Shown in pieces: positions 27,177-36,094 of a DNA stretch of 64,000 nt. Positions within the stretch are counted from its first letter, which is position 1. The number at the start of each line of letters is the position of its first letter. Origin of the DNA: Haloarcula mannanilytica. GTDB lineage: Archaea > Halobacteriota > Halobacteria > Halobacteriales > Haloarculaceae. The position numbers were made by a program, and so were the translations under genes. Below the pieces are notes generated by a model. It had not been told where the DNA came from. It searched no databases and saw only the letters and a program-made list of their open reading frames with translations. The stretch lies in contig NZ_BIXZ01000004.1 of the NCBI RefSeq assembly GCF_005406125.1, positions 62,001-126,000 on the forward strand, read 5' to 3'.

Positions 27177-27926
27177 TTACAGAACGTACGGCCCGCGCTG
27201 TCGAATCGGCTCCCCGTGTGGGCGTCCCGAGACGGCGACCACACGAAGCGACTCATCACTCCGTAGTGTCAGGGACTGCGCGTCGGTGACTGGCACTACA
27301 TCGCCAGCGGCGAACGACTGCCCCTCGACCGTTCCATCGCCGGCGACACCATAGAGGAATCCCGACCACTCCTCGGGCACCGACCACGTCCACGCGTCGG
27401 CCACGGACACGTCCAGATACTCCATCGGCGTATAGAGGCTAATTGGCGACCCGTCGCCGATAACCGTCGTGACTGTCGCGCCGCCACGTTCCGCCGTGGG
27501 CAGTTCGTCGGCTGTCGCATCGACGTAGTCCGGGTCCGCGTCTTTCTCCGCCTGTGGCAGATTCACCCAGAGTTGCAGTCCGGTACAGGCCTGTCCGTCC
27601 GCGGGGAACTCGGAGTGACGGATCCCGCTCCCGGTCGTGATTCGCATCGCGTCGTTCTCGTAAGCGGTGTTTGTGACGCCGAGCGAGTCCTCGTGCTCCA
27701 TGCCGCCCTCGATCATGTACGAGACGATCTCGAACCCCCGGTGGGGATGCATCGGAAACCCCTTGTCGGGGTCGATATAGAACTGCTCGAACAGGACGAA
27801 CGGATCCAAGTTGTTCGGATAGCTATCCGTGGGAAACGCACGGTTCGAGTTCACGCCCGTTCCGTGCTGGACCATCTCGCCGGAAATCGGCCCGTCAGCC
27901 GACGCCCGTGACTCGTTCTCGGTCAT
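27177..27926 (-). CDS. Pirin family protein (bicupin)
   Basis: This 249-residue protein has the pirin N-terminal cupin with FPMHPHRGFEIVSYMIEGGMEHEDSLG, including the metal-binding His residues, then GSGIRHSEFP, and a second cupin (IGDGSPISLYTPMEYLDVSV, GQSFAAGDVVPV). Pirins include quercetin dioxygenases and redox-sensing regulators; the substrate cannot be told here. The upstream region holds a TTTACC-N4-GGTAAA palindrome close to the start codon. Confidence 0.9.
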   Translation of the reverse strand: MTENESRASADGPISGEMVQHGTGVNSNRAFPTDSYPNNLDPFVLFEQFYIDPDKGFPMHPHRGFEIVSYMIEGGMEHEDSLGVTNTAYENDAMRITTGSGIRHSEFPADGQACTGLQLWVNLPQAEKDADPDYVDATADELPTAERGGATVTTVIGDGSPISLYTPMEYLDVSVADAWTWSVPEEWSGFLYGVAGDGTVEGQSFAAGDVVPVTDAQSLTLRSDESLRVVAVSGRPHGEPIRQRGPYVL

Positions 27927-27937
27927 ACCTCTCCTTG

Positions 27938-27953
27938 TTTACCGAGCGGTAAA
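27938..27953. promoter_or_regulatory. Palindrome TTTACC-N4-GGTAAA upstream of pirin, operator-like
   Basis: The sequence TTTACCGAGCGGTAAA ends 12 bases before the pirin ATG on the minus strand, so it would overlap the expected transcription start. Half-sites match those at 27074-27087. This location suits repression. Confidence 0.6.
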
Positions 27954-28156
27954 AACTATCGGGAGTGAAGTGCGACTGATCTCCGGCCCTGATTCGGTGG
28001 CACTTTTCTCACCGGGAGCGAATCTGTGACAGCGGAAGTAGTCCAGCCTTGCAGACGGGCAACTGCCTCACGCTACTGCTCTTTCGGCGTAGATACAGTG
28101 TAGACAGGGTCGCCTACTACAGTGGGACTATCCTTCAAAAGCGTGCAGCGAGCGGA

Positions 28157-28231
28157 TGGGTTGGGGCGGATTCGAACCGCCGACTTCCTCCGTGTGAAGG
28201 AGGTATCATAACCGAACTAGATCACCAACCC
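28157..28231 (-). tRNA. tRNA-Val (anticodon CAC)
   Basis: The minus strand folds into a 75-base cloverleaf. The acceptor arm pairs GGGTTGG with CCAACCC, followed by A. The anticodon stem is CCTCC/GGAGG with loop TTCACAC, giving anticodon CAC for valine GUG codons. The T arm is GGCGG-TTCGAAT-CCGCC. The 3' CCA is not encoded. No intron is visible. Confidence 0.95.
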
Positions 28232-28279
28232 GATGCACTCGACTCTATTCGAGCGCATCCCTTAAGAATTGCTTTCCGA

Positions 28280-28549
28280 CTACGCTTCCGTCTCTTCCTT
28301 GCCGCGGTAGTCGCCGATCTTCCCGCGGGCGTCAGCGATCGCTTCCTCAGCCTCGCCTTCGGCCTTCTCCTGCAGTTCTTTTAGGTCGGCCTTGACAGCC
28401 TCCAGTCGGCTGGGTTCTGGCTCCGCTTCCTTGCCGGTGAGTTCGCGGAACCGCTCCTCGACCGGTTCGAGTTCTTCTTTCACGCCTTTCGTGGCGGTCT
28501 TGCCGGCGCGTTTCAGGTAGTATCGTGCGTCTTCGAAGTGTTTGTTCAT
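28280..28549 (-). CDS. Small helical protein, DUF7553-like
   Basis: This 89-residue, highly charged helical protein begins MNKHFEDARYYLKRAGKTATKG and continues KEELEPVEERFRELTG and ADLKELQEKAEGEAEEAIADARGKIGDYRG. The pattern matches a haloarchaeal family annotated DUF7553. It has a long predicted coiled coil and no membrane helix. The open frame extends to 28900, antisense to the MBL gene; the start at 28549 is preferred because the protein family starts there. It lies just after the tRNA-Val gene on the same strand. Confidence 0.75.
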   Translation of the reverse strand: MNKHFEDARYYLKRAGKTATKGVKEELEPVEERFRELTGKEAEPEPSRLEAVKADLKELQEKAEGEAEEAIADARGKIGDYRGKEETEA

Positions 28550-28697
28550 ATCTGTCCCTACGCGAAGGACGAATATATCTCTTGTGCCCGGAAAACAATG
28601 AAAAACCGCGGCTAATCGAGGGACGGCGAGCGGCCACGATGATAAACGTGCCGGGCGGGTACGAACTGTTTTGCGCCGCCACCTGCAACGGGGAGAC

Positions 28698-29645
28698 ATG
28701 TTCACACGGGTGTCGATTCCGACGCCGTTCCAGGTCGGGGCAGTCAACGCATATATCGCGCGGCGAACGCTCGTCGATCCGGGACCTGACAGCGAGGAAG
28801 CGTGGTCGCGCCTGGTCGAGACGCTTGAGGCCCGCGAACTCTCGCCGGGTGACATCGAACAAGTTCTGGTCACACACCCACACCCGGACCATTTCGGCAT
28901 GGCGAACCGCTTCGCCGAGCGGGGCGCACGCGTCCTCGCCAGCGGACCGGCGGCGGAGATAATGACTGATTTCGCGGCGCAACTCCACGCCGAGCAGTCG
29001 TACTTCGCGGATTTCTTCGAGCGCTGTGGGGTCTCTCGGGAGACTGCTGAGACGGTGACGCAGTTGCCCGAGGCGTTCCTGCCCTACGCCCAGAGTGTTG
29101 ACACCGACCGCGTGCTGGACGCGGGAGACGCCGTGACCGTCGACGATACCGAACTCACGGTCGACACTGTCGACGGGCACGCCGCGGGCGAAATCATTTT
29201 TTCGTACGACTCCCAGGGCCACCGCGAAGCGCTCGTCGGTGACAACGTGCTTGGCGATATCACGCCGAATCCGTTCCTCCAGATACCCGACGACAGCGGG
29301 ACGCGCCCGCGGGTGTTGCCGGCGTTTAACGACTCGCTCCGGTGGCTGCGCGAGCAGGGCCACGACCGGTTTCTCACCGGCCACCGCGAGCCGGTCGAGT
29401 CGCCACAGGAGCGTATCGACGACATCCTCGCGGAACACGACCAGCGCACTGCGGAGGTCGCCGACATCGTCTCCGGCGGCGCGACGACACCGAGCGACGT
29501 GATGACGGCGCTGTTTGGCGACCTCCCGGCCACGGAGTACTTTGCCGGGATGAGCGAGGCCGTCGGCCACTTGGACGTGCTTGAAGCCACTGGACGCGTC
29601 GAGAACCGCGAGAGCGGTGGCGTGTTCGTCTACGAGTCGGCGTAA
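28698..29645 (+). CDS. Metallo-beta-lactamase fold hydrolase
   Basis: This 315-residue protein has the metal-binding motif VLVTHPHPDHFGMANRFAERG (THxHxDH) near residue 60, followed by TVDGHAAGEIIFSYD, LVGDNVLGDITPNP and FLTGHREPV as later metal ligands. The C-terminal ~70 residues form a helical, winged-helix-like tail (GATTPSDVMTALFGDL, HLDVLEATGRVENR), as in lactamase proteins of the LACTB2 group. It could be a thioesterase-like or ribonuclease-like hydrolase. I chose the ATG at 28698, which gives the family start MFTRVSIPTPFQVGAVN. Confidence 0.9.
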   Translation: MFTRVSIPTPFQVGAVNAYIARRTLVDPGPDSEEAWSRLVETLEARELSPGDIEQVLVTHPHPDHFGMANRFAERGARVLASGPAAEIMTDFAAQLHAEQSYFADFFERCGVSRETAETVTQLPEAFLPYAQSVDTDRVLDAGDAVTVDDTELTVDTVDGHAAGEIIFSYDSQGHREALVGDNVLGDITPNPFLQIPDDSGTRPRVLPAFNDSLRWLREQGHDRFLTGHREPVESPQERIDDILAEHDQRTAEVADIVSGGATTPSDVMTALFGDLPATEYFAGMSEAVGHLDVLEATGRVENRESGGVFVYESA

Positions 29646-29668
29646 AGTCCGCTCTATGTGAGCGTGTG

Positions 29669-29673
29669 AAAAA
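29669..29673 (-). terminator. T-rich terminator after the nuo operon
   Basis: On the minus strand, five T residues follow the stop codon of nuoN after about 24 bases, consistent with the end of the nuo transcript. Evidence is weak because the run is short. Confidence 0.3.
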
Positions 29674-29697
29674 GGAAACCGACGCGTCAGATCGTGC

Positions 29698-31248
29698 TTA
29701 CAACAACTGCGCGGCCTGGAACGCAACGTCGTAGACGCGGCCGAAGCCGGGCAGCAGGAGCACCGTTACGATAGCAGCACCGACGACAGCGGTGTACAGC
29801 CCCATCGGATAGGATTCGATAGTCTGACTGCCGTTTGGCTCCTCGATCCACATCGCCTTGACGACACGGGAGTAGTAGAACAGGCTGAGCGCGCTGTTGA
29901 TGATGAGCGCGGCGGCCAGCGACCACGCACCGACTTCAAGCGTCGCCGAGAACAGGTAGAACTTCGAGAAGAAGCCGCCGCCGATCGGCAGGCCGGCGAG
30001 GCTAAAGAGGAACACCGTCATCGCCGCGCAGGCAATCGGTGCCTCCTTTGCGAGCCCGTTGTAGTCCTCGAAGGTGCGGCCAACGCCCCAGTACTCCGCC
30101 AGCGCGATGAACAGGAACGCGCCCGTGTTCATGAAGCCATACACCATCAGGTGGGACATGCCGGCACTCATACTGAGGCTCAGCCCCTCGCCGGAACTGG
30201 ACACGGCGGCGAGCCCGATGAGGACGTAGCCGGCGTGGCCGACACTGGAGTAGGCCAGCATCCGCTTGACCGTCTCCTGGGTCGCGGCGGCGAAGTTCCC
30301 GATGAACATCGTCGCGATGGCGAGAATCTGGAACGCCATCACCCAGTTGATCGCGCCGCCGGTGGCAAGCAGGTCACCGATGGGGAACGCGACGGCGAAG
30401 ACACGGAACGCCAGCACGAAGCCGGCGGCCTTCGACGCCGAGGAGAGGAACGCCGAAATCGGGGCCGGTGCGCCCTCGTAGGCCTCCGGTGCCCAGAAGT
30501 GGAACGGCACGGCGGCGGTCTTGAACGCGACGCCGCCGATAATCATCAGGATACCGACGCCGAGTATGGCCATCGGAACGGCGGGGTCACCGGCCTGTGC
30601 CTGTATCGACCCGTTGACGATGGTCTGGACCGTCCCGCTGGAGATGGCCGTCGCGATGCCGTCGAACCGGAGGACACCCGTCGCGGCGTACACCAGCGAG
30701 ATGCCGTAGGCCAGCACCGCCGAGGACACCGCGCCGATGAGGAAGTACTTCAGTCCGGCCTCGACGCTGCCCTTGTTCTCCTTGAGGAAGGCGACGAGCG
30801 CGTACGACGGCAGCGACACCAGTTCCAGTGCGACGAAGGCCGATGCCAGGCTGTTGGCCGCGCTCAGGAGACTCATCCCGGTCGCGGACAGCAGGACCAG
30901 CGCGAAGAACTCCGCCTGGTAGCTGTGTTCGGCAACGTAGTCGTAGCTCGCGAGGACGACCAGCGTGGTGACGCTGGCGACGATAGCCATGAAGAACAGG
31001 GCCATCTGGTCGACGACGAGCTGGTTGTTGAACAGCGCGACGCCGGTGCTGTCGGCGATCCCGGTGCCGGCGGAGATAAACCAGCCGGCGAACCCGAAGG
31101 AAACCAGGGAGCCGACGACCGAGATGCCGGCGATGGCACCCGTGTTCGTCGTATCCGGGTCGATGGAGTCAGCGAGCAGCAACACTAGAGAGGCAAGGCC
31201 CAGCGACAGTGCCGGGGCGAGTGCCATCCAGTCAGGGAGTGCGACCAT
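29698..31248 (-). CDS. nuoN: NADH dehydrogenase-like complex subunit N
   Basis: This 516-residue membrane subunit belongs to the antiporter-like family of complex I. It has about 14 hydrophobic helices. Family motifs include LVLLSATGMSLLSAANSLASAFVALELVSLPSYALVAF, the broken-helix Lys region (AVPFHFWAPEAYEGAPAPISAFLSSASKAAG), and KRMLAYSSVGHAGYVLIGL. It is the last gene of the operon, and its ATG abuts the stop of nuoM. It works in proton translocation coupled to quinone reduction. Confidence 0.95.
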   Translation of the reverse strand: MVALPDWMALAPALSLGLASLVLLLADSIDPDTTNTGAIAGISVVGSLVSFGFAGWFISAGTGIADSTGVALFNNQLVVDQMALFFMAIVASVTTLVVLASYDYVAEHSYQAEFFALVLLSATGMSLLSAANSLASAFVALELVSLPSYALVAFLKENKGSVEAGLKYFLIGAVSSAVLAYGISLVYAATGVLRFDGIATAISSGTVQTIVNGSIQAQAGDPAVPMAILGVGILMIIGGVAFKTAAVPFHFWAPEAYEGAPAPISAFLSSASKAAGFVLAFRVFAVAFPIGDLLATGGAINWVMAFQILAIATMFIGNFAAATQETVKRMLAYSSVGHAGYVLIGLAAVSSSGEGLSLSMSAGMSHLMVYGFMNTGAFLFIALAEYWGVGRTFEDYNGLAKEAPIACAAMTVFLFSLAGLPIGGGFFSKFYLFSATLEVGAWSLAAALIINSALSLFYYSRVVKAMWIEEPNGSQTIESYPMGLYTAVVGAAIVTVLLLPGFGRVYDVAFQAAQLL

Positions 31249-32784
31249 CTATGCACCACCTCCGAGTTCGAGAACCGGTGAAATCGAGTCCGTTATCATT
31301 CCAAAGGAGATGTCTGGTGCGACACCGAGTGCGATGACCAGCAGCAGCAACACTGCCAGGGGCGCAACGTCGTGGAGCGCAGCCGGGCCGACCTCGTAGT
31401 CGGTTTCCAGGCTGAAGGCCCCGAACAACGTGCGCTGCATGGCCCACAGCAGGTAGCCGGCGACGATGACGATGCCGAACATCGCCAGCGACGTGAGCAC
31501 CGGCGCGGCCCCGCCGAGCGTGGGCGCGTCGAACGAACCCTGGAAGATGAAGTACTCTCCGGCGAAGCCGGCCATCAGCGGCAGGCCCATGTAGCCGAAG
31601 GCGGCGGCGACGAAGATGCCGACCGTCCAGGGCATCCGGTCCGCCAGCCCGGACATGTCACCGACCATCCGCGTGTGCGTCGTGTTGTAGATGACGCCGA
31701 CGCACATGAACATCAGCCCCGAGATGAGGCCGTGAGCGATCATCTGGAAGGTCGCCCCGCCCATACCGTAGGGCGTGAACGCGACCAGGCCCAGGATGAC
31801 ATAGCCCATTGAGGAAATCGAGGAGTAAGCGACGATGCGCTTGAGGTCACGCTGTGCGAGCGCGAGCATCGCGCCGTAGATGACGCTGACGACGCCGATG
31901 ATTGCCAGCGGAACCGCGAGTTGTCGCGCTGTGTCAGCGAGCATCGTGAAGTTGAACCGCAGCAGTGCGTAGGTCCCCATCTTCAGGAGGACGCCGGCCA
32001 GCATGACCGACACCGGCGTCGGGGCCTCGACGTGGGCGTCCGGCAGCCACGTGTGCAGCGGGAAGACGGGCACCTTCACCGCGAACCCGAAGAACATCAG
32101 GATGAACGAAATCGTCATCAGGTTCACCCCGGCGATGGTCGGCAGGCCGCTCGCGGTGCGGAACGCCTCGGCCATCGCAGGCAGGGACAGCGACGTGAGG
32201 TCAGTGCTGAACACGAGCGCGAACAGGCCCGCGAACATGACCAGCGACGCCACGTTCGTGTAGACGAAGAACTTGATCGCGGCGTACTTCCGGCGCGGGC
32301 CGCCCCAGACACCGATGAGCAGGTACATCGGGATGAGGACGCCCTCCCAGAAGACGAACCAGAGGAAGAAATCGAGCGCGGAGAACACGCCGATGAGGCT
32401 CACTTCCATGAACAACATTAGTCCGTAGAACTGGGACTGTCGCTCGTCGATTGGCGTCCACGCCGAGACGATGGCGAGCGTCGTCAGTACTGTCGTCAGC
32501 GCCAGCAGCGGCATGCTAATGCCGTCGAGGCCGACGAAGTACGACACTTCTAGTTCGCCCAGCGTCAGCCATGGGATCTGCTGGCTGAAGGCGATATCGG
32601 CGGGCGACAGCAAGGCGTTGCCCGTGCCGCCGTACTGTGTGAGGTACACCCAGTACATGTAGAGGCTGCCAAGCGCCGGGATCACACTAATCGCAGCCGC
32701 GAGCTTCCCGGCGTACTTATCGGGAGAGAGGAACACGACGCCGGTTCCGAGCAGGGTCACCAGCAGGAGTGCAGCGACCCACAT
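31249..32784 (-). CDS. nuoM: NADH dehydrogenase-like complex subunit M
   Basis: This 511-residue antiporter-like subunit contains DGISMPLLALTTVLTTLAIVSAW, FFLWFVFWEGVLIPMYLLIGVWGGPRRKYAAIKFFVYTNVAS, the conserved Lys helix KVPVFPLHTWLPDAHVEAPTPVSVMLAGVLLKMG, and KRIVAYSSISSMGYVILGL. These define NuoM. The catalytic Glu of helix 5 lies in FWEGVLIP. It directly follows nuoL and precedes nuoN with no spacer, so the three proton-pumping subunits are translationally linked. Confidence 0.96.
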   Translation of the reverse strand: MWVAALLLVTLLGTGVVFLSPDKYAGKLAAAISVIPALGSLYMYWVYLTQYGGTGNALLSPADIAFSQQIPWLTLGELEVSYFVGLDGISMPLLALTTVLTTLAIVSAWTPIDERQSQFYGLMLFMEVSLIGVFSALDFFLWFVFWEGVLIPMYLLIGVWGGPRRKYAAIKFFVYTNVASLVMFAGLFALVFSTDLTSLSLPAMAEAFRTASGLPTIAGVNLMTISFILMFFGFAVKVPVFPLHTWLPDAHVEAPTPVSVMLAGVLLKMGTYALLRFNFTMLADTARQLAVPLAIIGVVSVIYGAMLALAQRDLKRIVAYSSISSMGYVILGLVAFTPYGMGGATFQMIAHGLISGLMFMCVGVIYNTTHTRMVGDMSGLADRMPWTVGIFVAAAFGYMGLPLMAGFAGEYFIFQGSFDAPTLGGAAPVLTSLAMFGIVIVAGYLLWAMQRTLFGAFSLETDYEVGPAALHDVAPLAVLLLLVIALGVAPDISFGMITDSISPVLELGGGA

Positions 32785-34881
32785 TCAGAACCACCCTCCC
32801 ATGATGCCGAAGGCGGCAAGCAAGAGCACGAGTCCAAGCGTCAGTAGTGTCGCGTAGTTGCTGACGACGCCGGACTGGATGCGTCGGATGCGGCTGCCGC
32901 CGAACAGGCTCACGCTGGAGACGCCGTTGACGACGCCGTCGACGACGCCCTGATCGAACTTGTCCATCGCACGCGCGAGCGGGTGGGTGACACCCGTCGC
33001 GAGCCACACCTGATACTCGTCCTGGTAGTAGTTGTGCATGAGTAGCGTCTTCAGACCACCGAGTTTGTCCGTGTGCTCGACCGGGTCGGCACCGCCGTAG
33101 AGACTCCGCGCGACGAGCACGCCGGCGAGTGCCAGCCCGAGCGAGACAGCCGCCGAAGCCAGCAGTGTGCCGATTTCACCGCCCAGCGGATAGGCCGGGT
33201 CGACGTGGGGCACCTCGTGCAGCAGTTCCTCGTAATGGTGCAGGTCCGTCGAGAGGAGGGCCGGCCAGCCGCCTTCTTCGGGGCCGGTCAGCCACTTGTG
33301 GAGGAAGTCGATGTGGGCACCGGTGAGCTTCGCGACCGGGGCCATGTTGATGAAGCCGATGGTCGTTGCGAGGATGCCAAGCACCGTCAGCGGGCCCTTG
33401 ACGTTCCAGTGGACGGGCTCGGGGTCGCGTGCGGTGTCCGAGCGCGCGTCACCGTGGAAGGTCAGGTACACCATCCGGAAGGTGTAGAAGCCGGTGAAGA
33501 ACACGGCCAGCAGGCCCATGGCGTACGCGGCGAGGTAGGCCGTTCCGAGGCCGCCCTCGGTCCCAAAGCCGTGGATGAGCGCCTCGTACAGCACCTCGTC
33601 TTTCGACCAGAAGCCGGCGAAGGGAACGATGCCGGCCAGTGCGAGCGAGCCAGCGAGGAACGTCCAGTAGGTCACCGGCATCCGGTCTTTCAGACCGCCC
33701 ATGTCCCACATGTTCTCGTTGTGGTGCATAGCGATGATGACCGACCCCGCGCCGAGGAACAGTAGCGCCTTGAACACGGCGTGGGTCGTCAGGTGGAAGA
33801 CCGCGGCGATGTAGCCACCCGACCCCAGCGCGAGCATCATGTACCCGTACTGTGAGATCGTCGAGTACGCCAGAACCTGCTTGATTTCCTGTTTGACCAG
33901 GCCCATCGTCGCCGCGAACAGTGCGGTGAAGCCACCGACGAGCGCGATAACGGCGAGTGCCGTCGGAGAGATTGCATAGAAGCCGTACATGCGTGCGACC
34001 AGGTAGACACCGGCCGCGACCATCGTCGCTGCGTGGATAAGCGCCGAAACCGGCGTCGGGCCTTCCATCGCGTCGGGCAGCCACGTGTGCAGCGGGAACT
34101 GTGCGGACTTGCCGATGACGCCGCCCAGCACGAGGAGGCCGAGCACGGTGAACCAGGCCTGTGGGCCCATGCCGACCGTCTCAAGCATTGCGATGCCTTC
34201 GACTTCGCCGTCGACGATGGCATGTTCGGCCAGCATCGGGAAGCTCTCGGCGACGACTTCGCCGCCTTCTGTGATCGGGGCGAACAGGCCGGTCCCGAAG
34301 GTGGCGAAGATGCCGACGACGCCGATGAGGAAGAAGTAGTCACCGAAGCGGGTGACCAGGAACGCCTTCTTCGCGGCGCTTGGCGGGCCGTCCTCGCGGA
34401 ACCAGAAGCCGATGAGCAGGTACGAACACAGGCCCACCAGCTCGAAGAACATGAACGCCATCAGGAGATTGTTGGCGACGACGAACCCGAGCATGCTCGC
34501 CGTGAACAGGCCGAGGCCGGCGTAATAGCGCGGGAGGCCGGTCTCGCCCTCGTCGTTCATGTAGCCAAGCGAGAAGATGTGGACGAGGAACGAGATGAGA
34601 CAGACGATAAGCAGCATGAGCGCCGACAGCGGGTCCAGCAGGAGTCCGAAGTTAAGCTGGAGCGATTCGACGCTCGTGGTCCACTGGTACAGTATCTCGT
34701 TGTGGACTGAACCGCCGGCCACCGTCAGCGCGACCCAGATCGATAGCAGGAGTGACCCGCCCGTCGCGGTGATACCAGCGAGCGCGCCGCCTTTCGGCAT
34801 GCGGTCGCCGGCAAATAGCGCGACGAGGAACGATACGAACGGCAGCAGGACAATCGCCGGAGCGTATGTGAATGCAGCCAT
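32785..34881 (-). CDS. nuoL: NADH dehydrogenase-like complex subunit L
   Basis: This 698-residue subunit is the distal antiporter-like component with a C-terminal lateral helix. Motifs: DPLSALMLLIVCLISFLVHIFSLGYM, FFELVGLCSYLLIGFWF, GKSAQFPLHTWLPDAMEGPTPVSALIHAATMVAAGVYLVARM, and KQVLAYSTISQYGYMMLALG. The C-terminal part (residues ~560-640) contains a soluble His/Glu-rich stretch before the last helices. It is separated from nuoK by three bases. Confidence 0.96.
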   Translation of the reverse strand: MAAFTYAPAIVLLPFVSFLVALFAGDRMPKGGALAGITATGGSLLLSIWVALTVAGGSVHNEILYQWTTSVESLQLNFGLLLDPLSALMLLIVCLISFLVHIFSLGYMNDEGETGLPRYYAGLGLFTASMLGFVVANNLLMAFMFFELVGLCSYLLIGFWFREDGPPSAAKKAFLVTRFGDYFFLIGVVGIFATFGTGLFAPITEGGEVVAESFPMLAEHAIVDGEVEGIAMLETVGMGPQAWFTVLGLLVLGGVIGKSAQFPLHTWLPDAMEGPTPVSALIHAATMVAAGVYLVARMYGFYAISPTALAVIALVGGFTALFAATMGLVKQEIKQVLAYSTISQYGYMMLALGSGGYIAAVFHLTTHAVFKALLFLGAGSVIIAMHHNENMWDMGGLKDRMPVTYWTFLAGSLALAGIVPFAGFWSKDEVLYEALIHGFGTEGGLGTAYLAAYAMGLLAVFFTGFYTFRMVYLTFHGDARSDTARDPEPVHWNVKGPLTVLGILATTIGFINMAPVAKLTGAHIDFLHKWLTGPEEGGWPALLSTDLHHYEELLHEVPHVDPAYPLGGEIGTLLASAAVSLGLALAGVLVARSLYGGADPVEHTDKLGGLKTLLMHNYYQDEYQVWLATGVTHPLARAMDKFDQGVVDGVVNGVSSVSLFGGSRIRRIQSGVVSNYATLLTLGLVLLLAAFGIMGGWF

Positions 34882-34884
34882 CTG

Positions 34885-35187
34885 TTACCACCTCATCGTC
34901 GTCGCCTTCGTCACGTCCACGTCTGTGAAGTTGCGGTACAGGACCAGGATGATACCGATGCCGATGGCGACTTCCGCGGCGGCGAGTGCCATCGTGAACA
35001 GGCTGAACACCTGGCCGGTGAGGTTCCCGTGCTGGAGCGAGAACGCGACGAGATTGATGTTCGCAGCGTTCAGCATCAGCTCGACGGACATCAGGAAGAT
35101 GAGCGCGTTCCGTCGCGTGAGGATGCCGAACAGGCCGATACAGAATATGGCGGCCGACAGCAAGAGGTACGTCTCGGCCGGAATCAC
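34885..35187 (-). CDS. nuoK: NADH dehydrogenase-like complex subunit K
   Basis: This 100-residue membrane subunit has three helices: YLLLSAAIFCIGLFGIL, ALIFLMSVELMLNAANINLVAFS (with the conserved Glu of NuoK) and FTMALAAAEVAIGIGIILVLYRN (second conserved Glu). The start overlaps the nuoJ2 stop by four bases. Confidence 0.95.
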   Translation of the reverse strand: MIPAETYLLLSAAIFCIGLFGILTRRNALIFLMSVELMLNAANINLVAFSLQHGNLTGQVFSLFTMALAAAEVAIGIGIILVLYRNFTDVDVTKATTMRW

Positions 35188-35582
35188 GAGTCGTCACCTC
35201 CGGGACCACCGTCAGCGGCAACGGCCATGTCGTCGTCGTCCGTGGTTTCCACACCGAGCGTTACTGACTCGCCGGCGACCTCTCGTCGGGCGAGCATGAC
35301 GGCCCCGACGAGGGCTGCCACGAGGACGATATCGATAATCTCCAAGGCGACGAGGAAGCCTTCACCGGGGACGGCTGTCTCTCCTTCGCCCATAATCACG
35401 CTGGGATCGATATTGAACATTGCCGCCCCGAGGCTCTTCGTTATCGCCGCGCCCTCGCCGAACCCTGCCGGCGTCGGAAACGAGGCGCCCACGAACACCG
35501 CGCCGAGGACGACGAACAGGGCGATTGCGGCCAGTCCAGCGACGAAACTCCCCTCCGTTTGCAGTTCTGGTTTGTTGGTCAT
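35184..35582 (-). CDS. nuoJ2: NADH dehydrogenase-like complex subunit J, C-terminal half
   Basis: This 132-residue protein corresponds to the C-terminal half of bacterial NuoJ: two hydrophobic segments (VAGLAAIALFVVLGAVFVG and GEGFLVALEIIDIVLVAALVGAVMLARRE) and an acidic tail. In haloarchaea NuoJ is split into two genes; here the ATG overlaps the stop of the upstream half by four bases. The long acidic C-terminal extension (DDDDMAVAADGGPGGDD) is not part of the bacterial core. Together the two pieces should form one NuoJ, which carries the pi-bulge helix in complex I. Confidence 0.92.
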   Translation of the reverse strand: MTNKPELQTEGSFVAGLAAIALFVVLGAVFVGASFPTPAGFGEGAAITKSLGAAMFNIDPSVIMGEGETAVPGEGFLVALEIIDIVLVAALVGAVMLARREVAGESVTLGVETTDDDDMAVAADGGPGGDDS

Positions 35583-35848
35583 GGTGTCACCTCGATCACC
35601 GACTCGTCCTCACGGGTCAACATCACCGCGAAGGTGATGAGGACGAGGACGCCGCCGACGTACACCAGGATCTGCATCGTTGCGACGAACGCCGCCTGGT
35701 TCATTACGTAGAACACTGCGACGCTGACCAGTGACACGCCCAGTAACAGCGCCGAGTGCCAGACGTCCCGGACTAACACGACGCCCGCAGCGCTGCCCAC
35801 CGTTACCATAGCGAACAGCGCGAACGCAATTGACTCTGCCAGTGCCAT
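35579..35848 (-). CDS. nuoJ1: NADH dehydrogenase-like complex subunit J, N-terminal half
   Basis: This 89-residue protein is the N-terminal half of NuoJ, with helices AFALFAMVTVGSAAGVVLV, HSALLLGVSLVSVAVFYVMNQAAFVATMQILVYVGGVLVLITFAVML. The conserved NuoJ motif is in QILVYVGGVLVLITFAVML. It is preceded by 246 bases without an apparent gene that separate it from nuoI, unlike all the other junctions in this operon. Confidence 0.92.
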   Translation of the reverse strand: MALAESIAFALFAMVTVGSAAGVVLVRDVWHSALLLGVSLVSVAVFYVMNQAAFVATMQILVYVGGVLVLITFAVMLTREDESVIEVTP

Positions 35849-36094
35849 CTTACTTGGAGACTCTTTGCGGCGTCCCTTTGAAGATTCCTCTTTCGTCTCG
35901 CCAGTAGAGCCACTGTTTGCCGGTATGACCCCCCGATTCTGGGGGCGTATCAGTCCACAGCCGAATATGTGTCACCCGTGCTGTGTGTCGCAGGGACTTG
36001 CACGCGTGCGAGGTGCTGTAGACCTACGGGCAATCGAGAAACAGATCCGCGCGTTCGTCCGTACCACGACCCAGCCGAAACGTATCCGACGCAG
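35849..36094. other. Long intergenic spacer between nuoI and nuoJ1
   Basis: This 246-base spacer interrupts an otherwise tightly packed operon. It holds a G/C hairpin (ccccc 35930-35934, loop gattct, ggggg 35941-35945). I see no convincing gene, tRNA or TATA box. It could be a processing or attenuation site, or the remnant of a lost gene. Confidence 0.6.

Noticed and set aside
28347-29726. 459-residue minus-strand frame antisense to the MBL gene
   Set aside because: It crosses the helical protein gene in another frame and has no family match.
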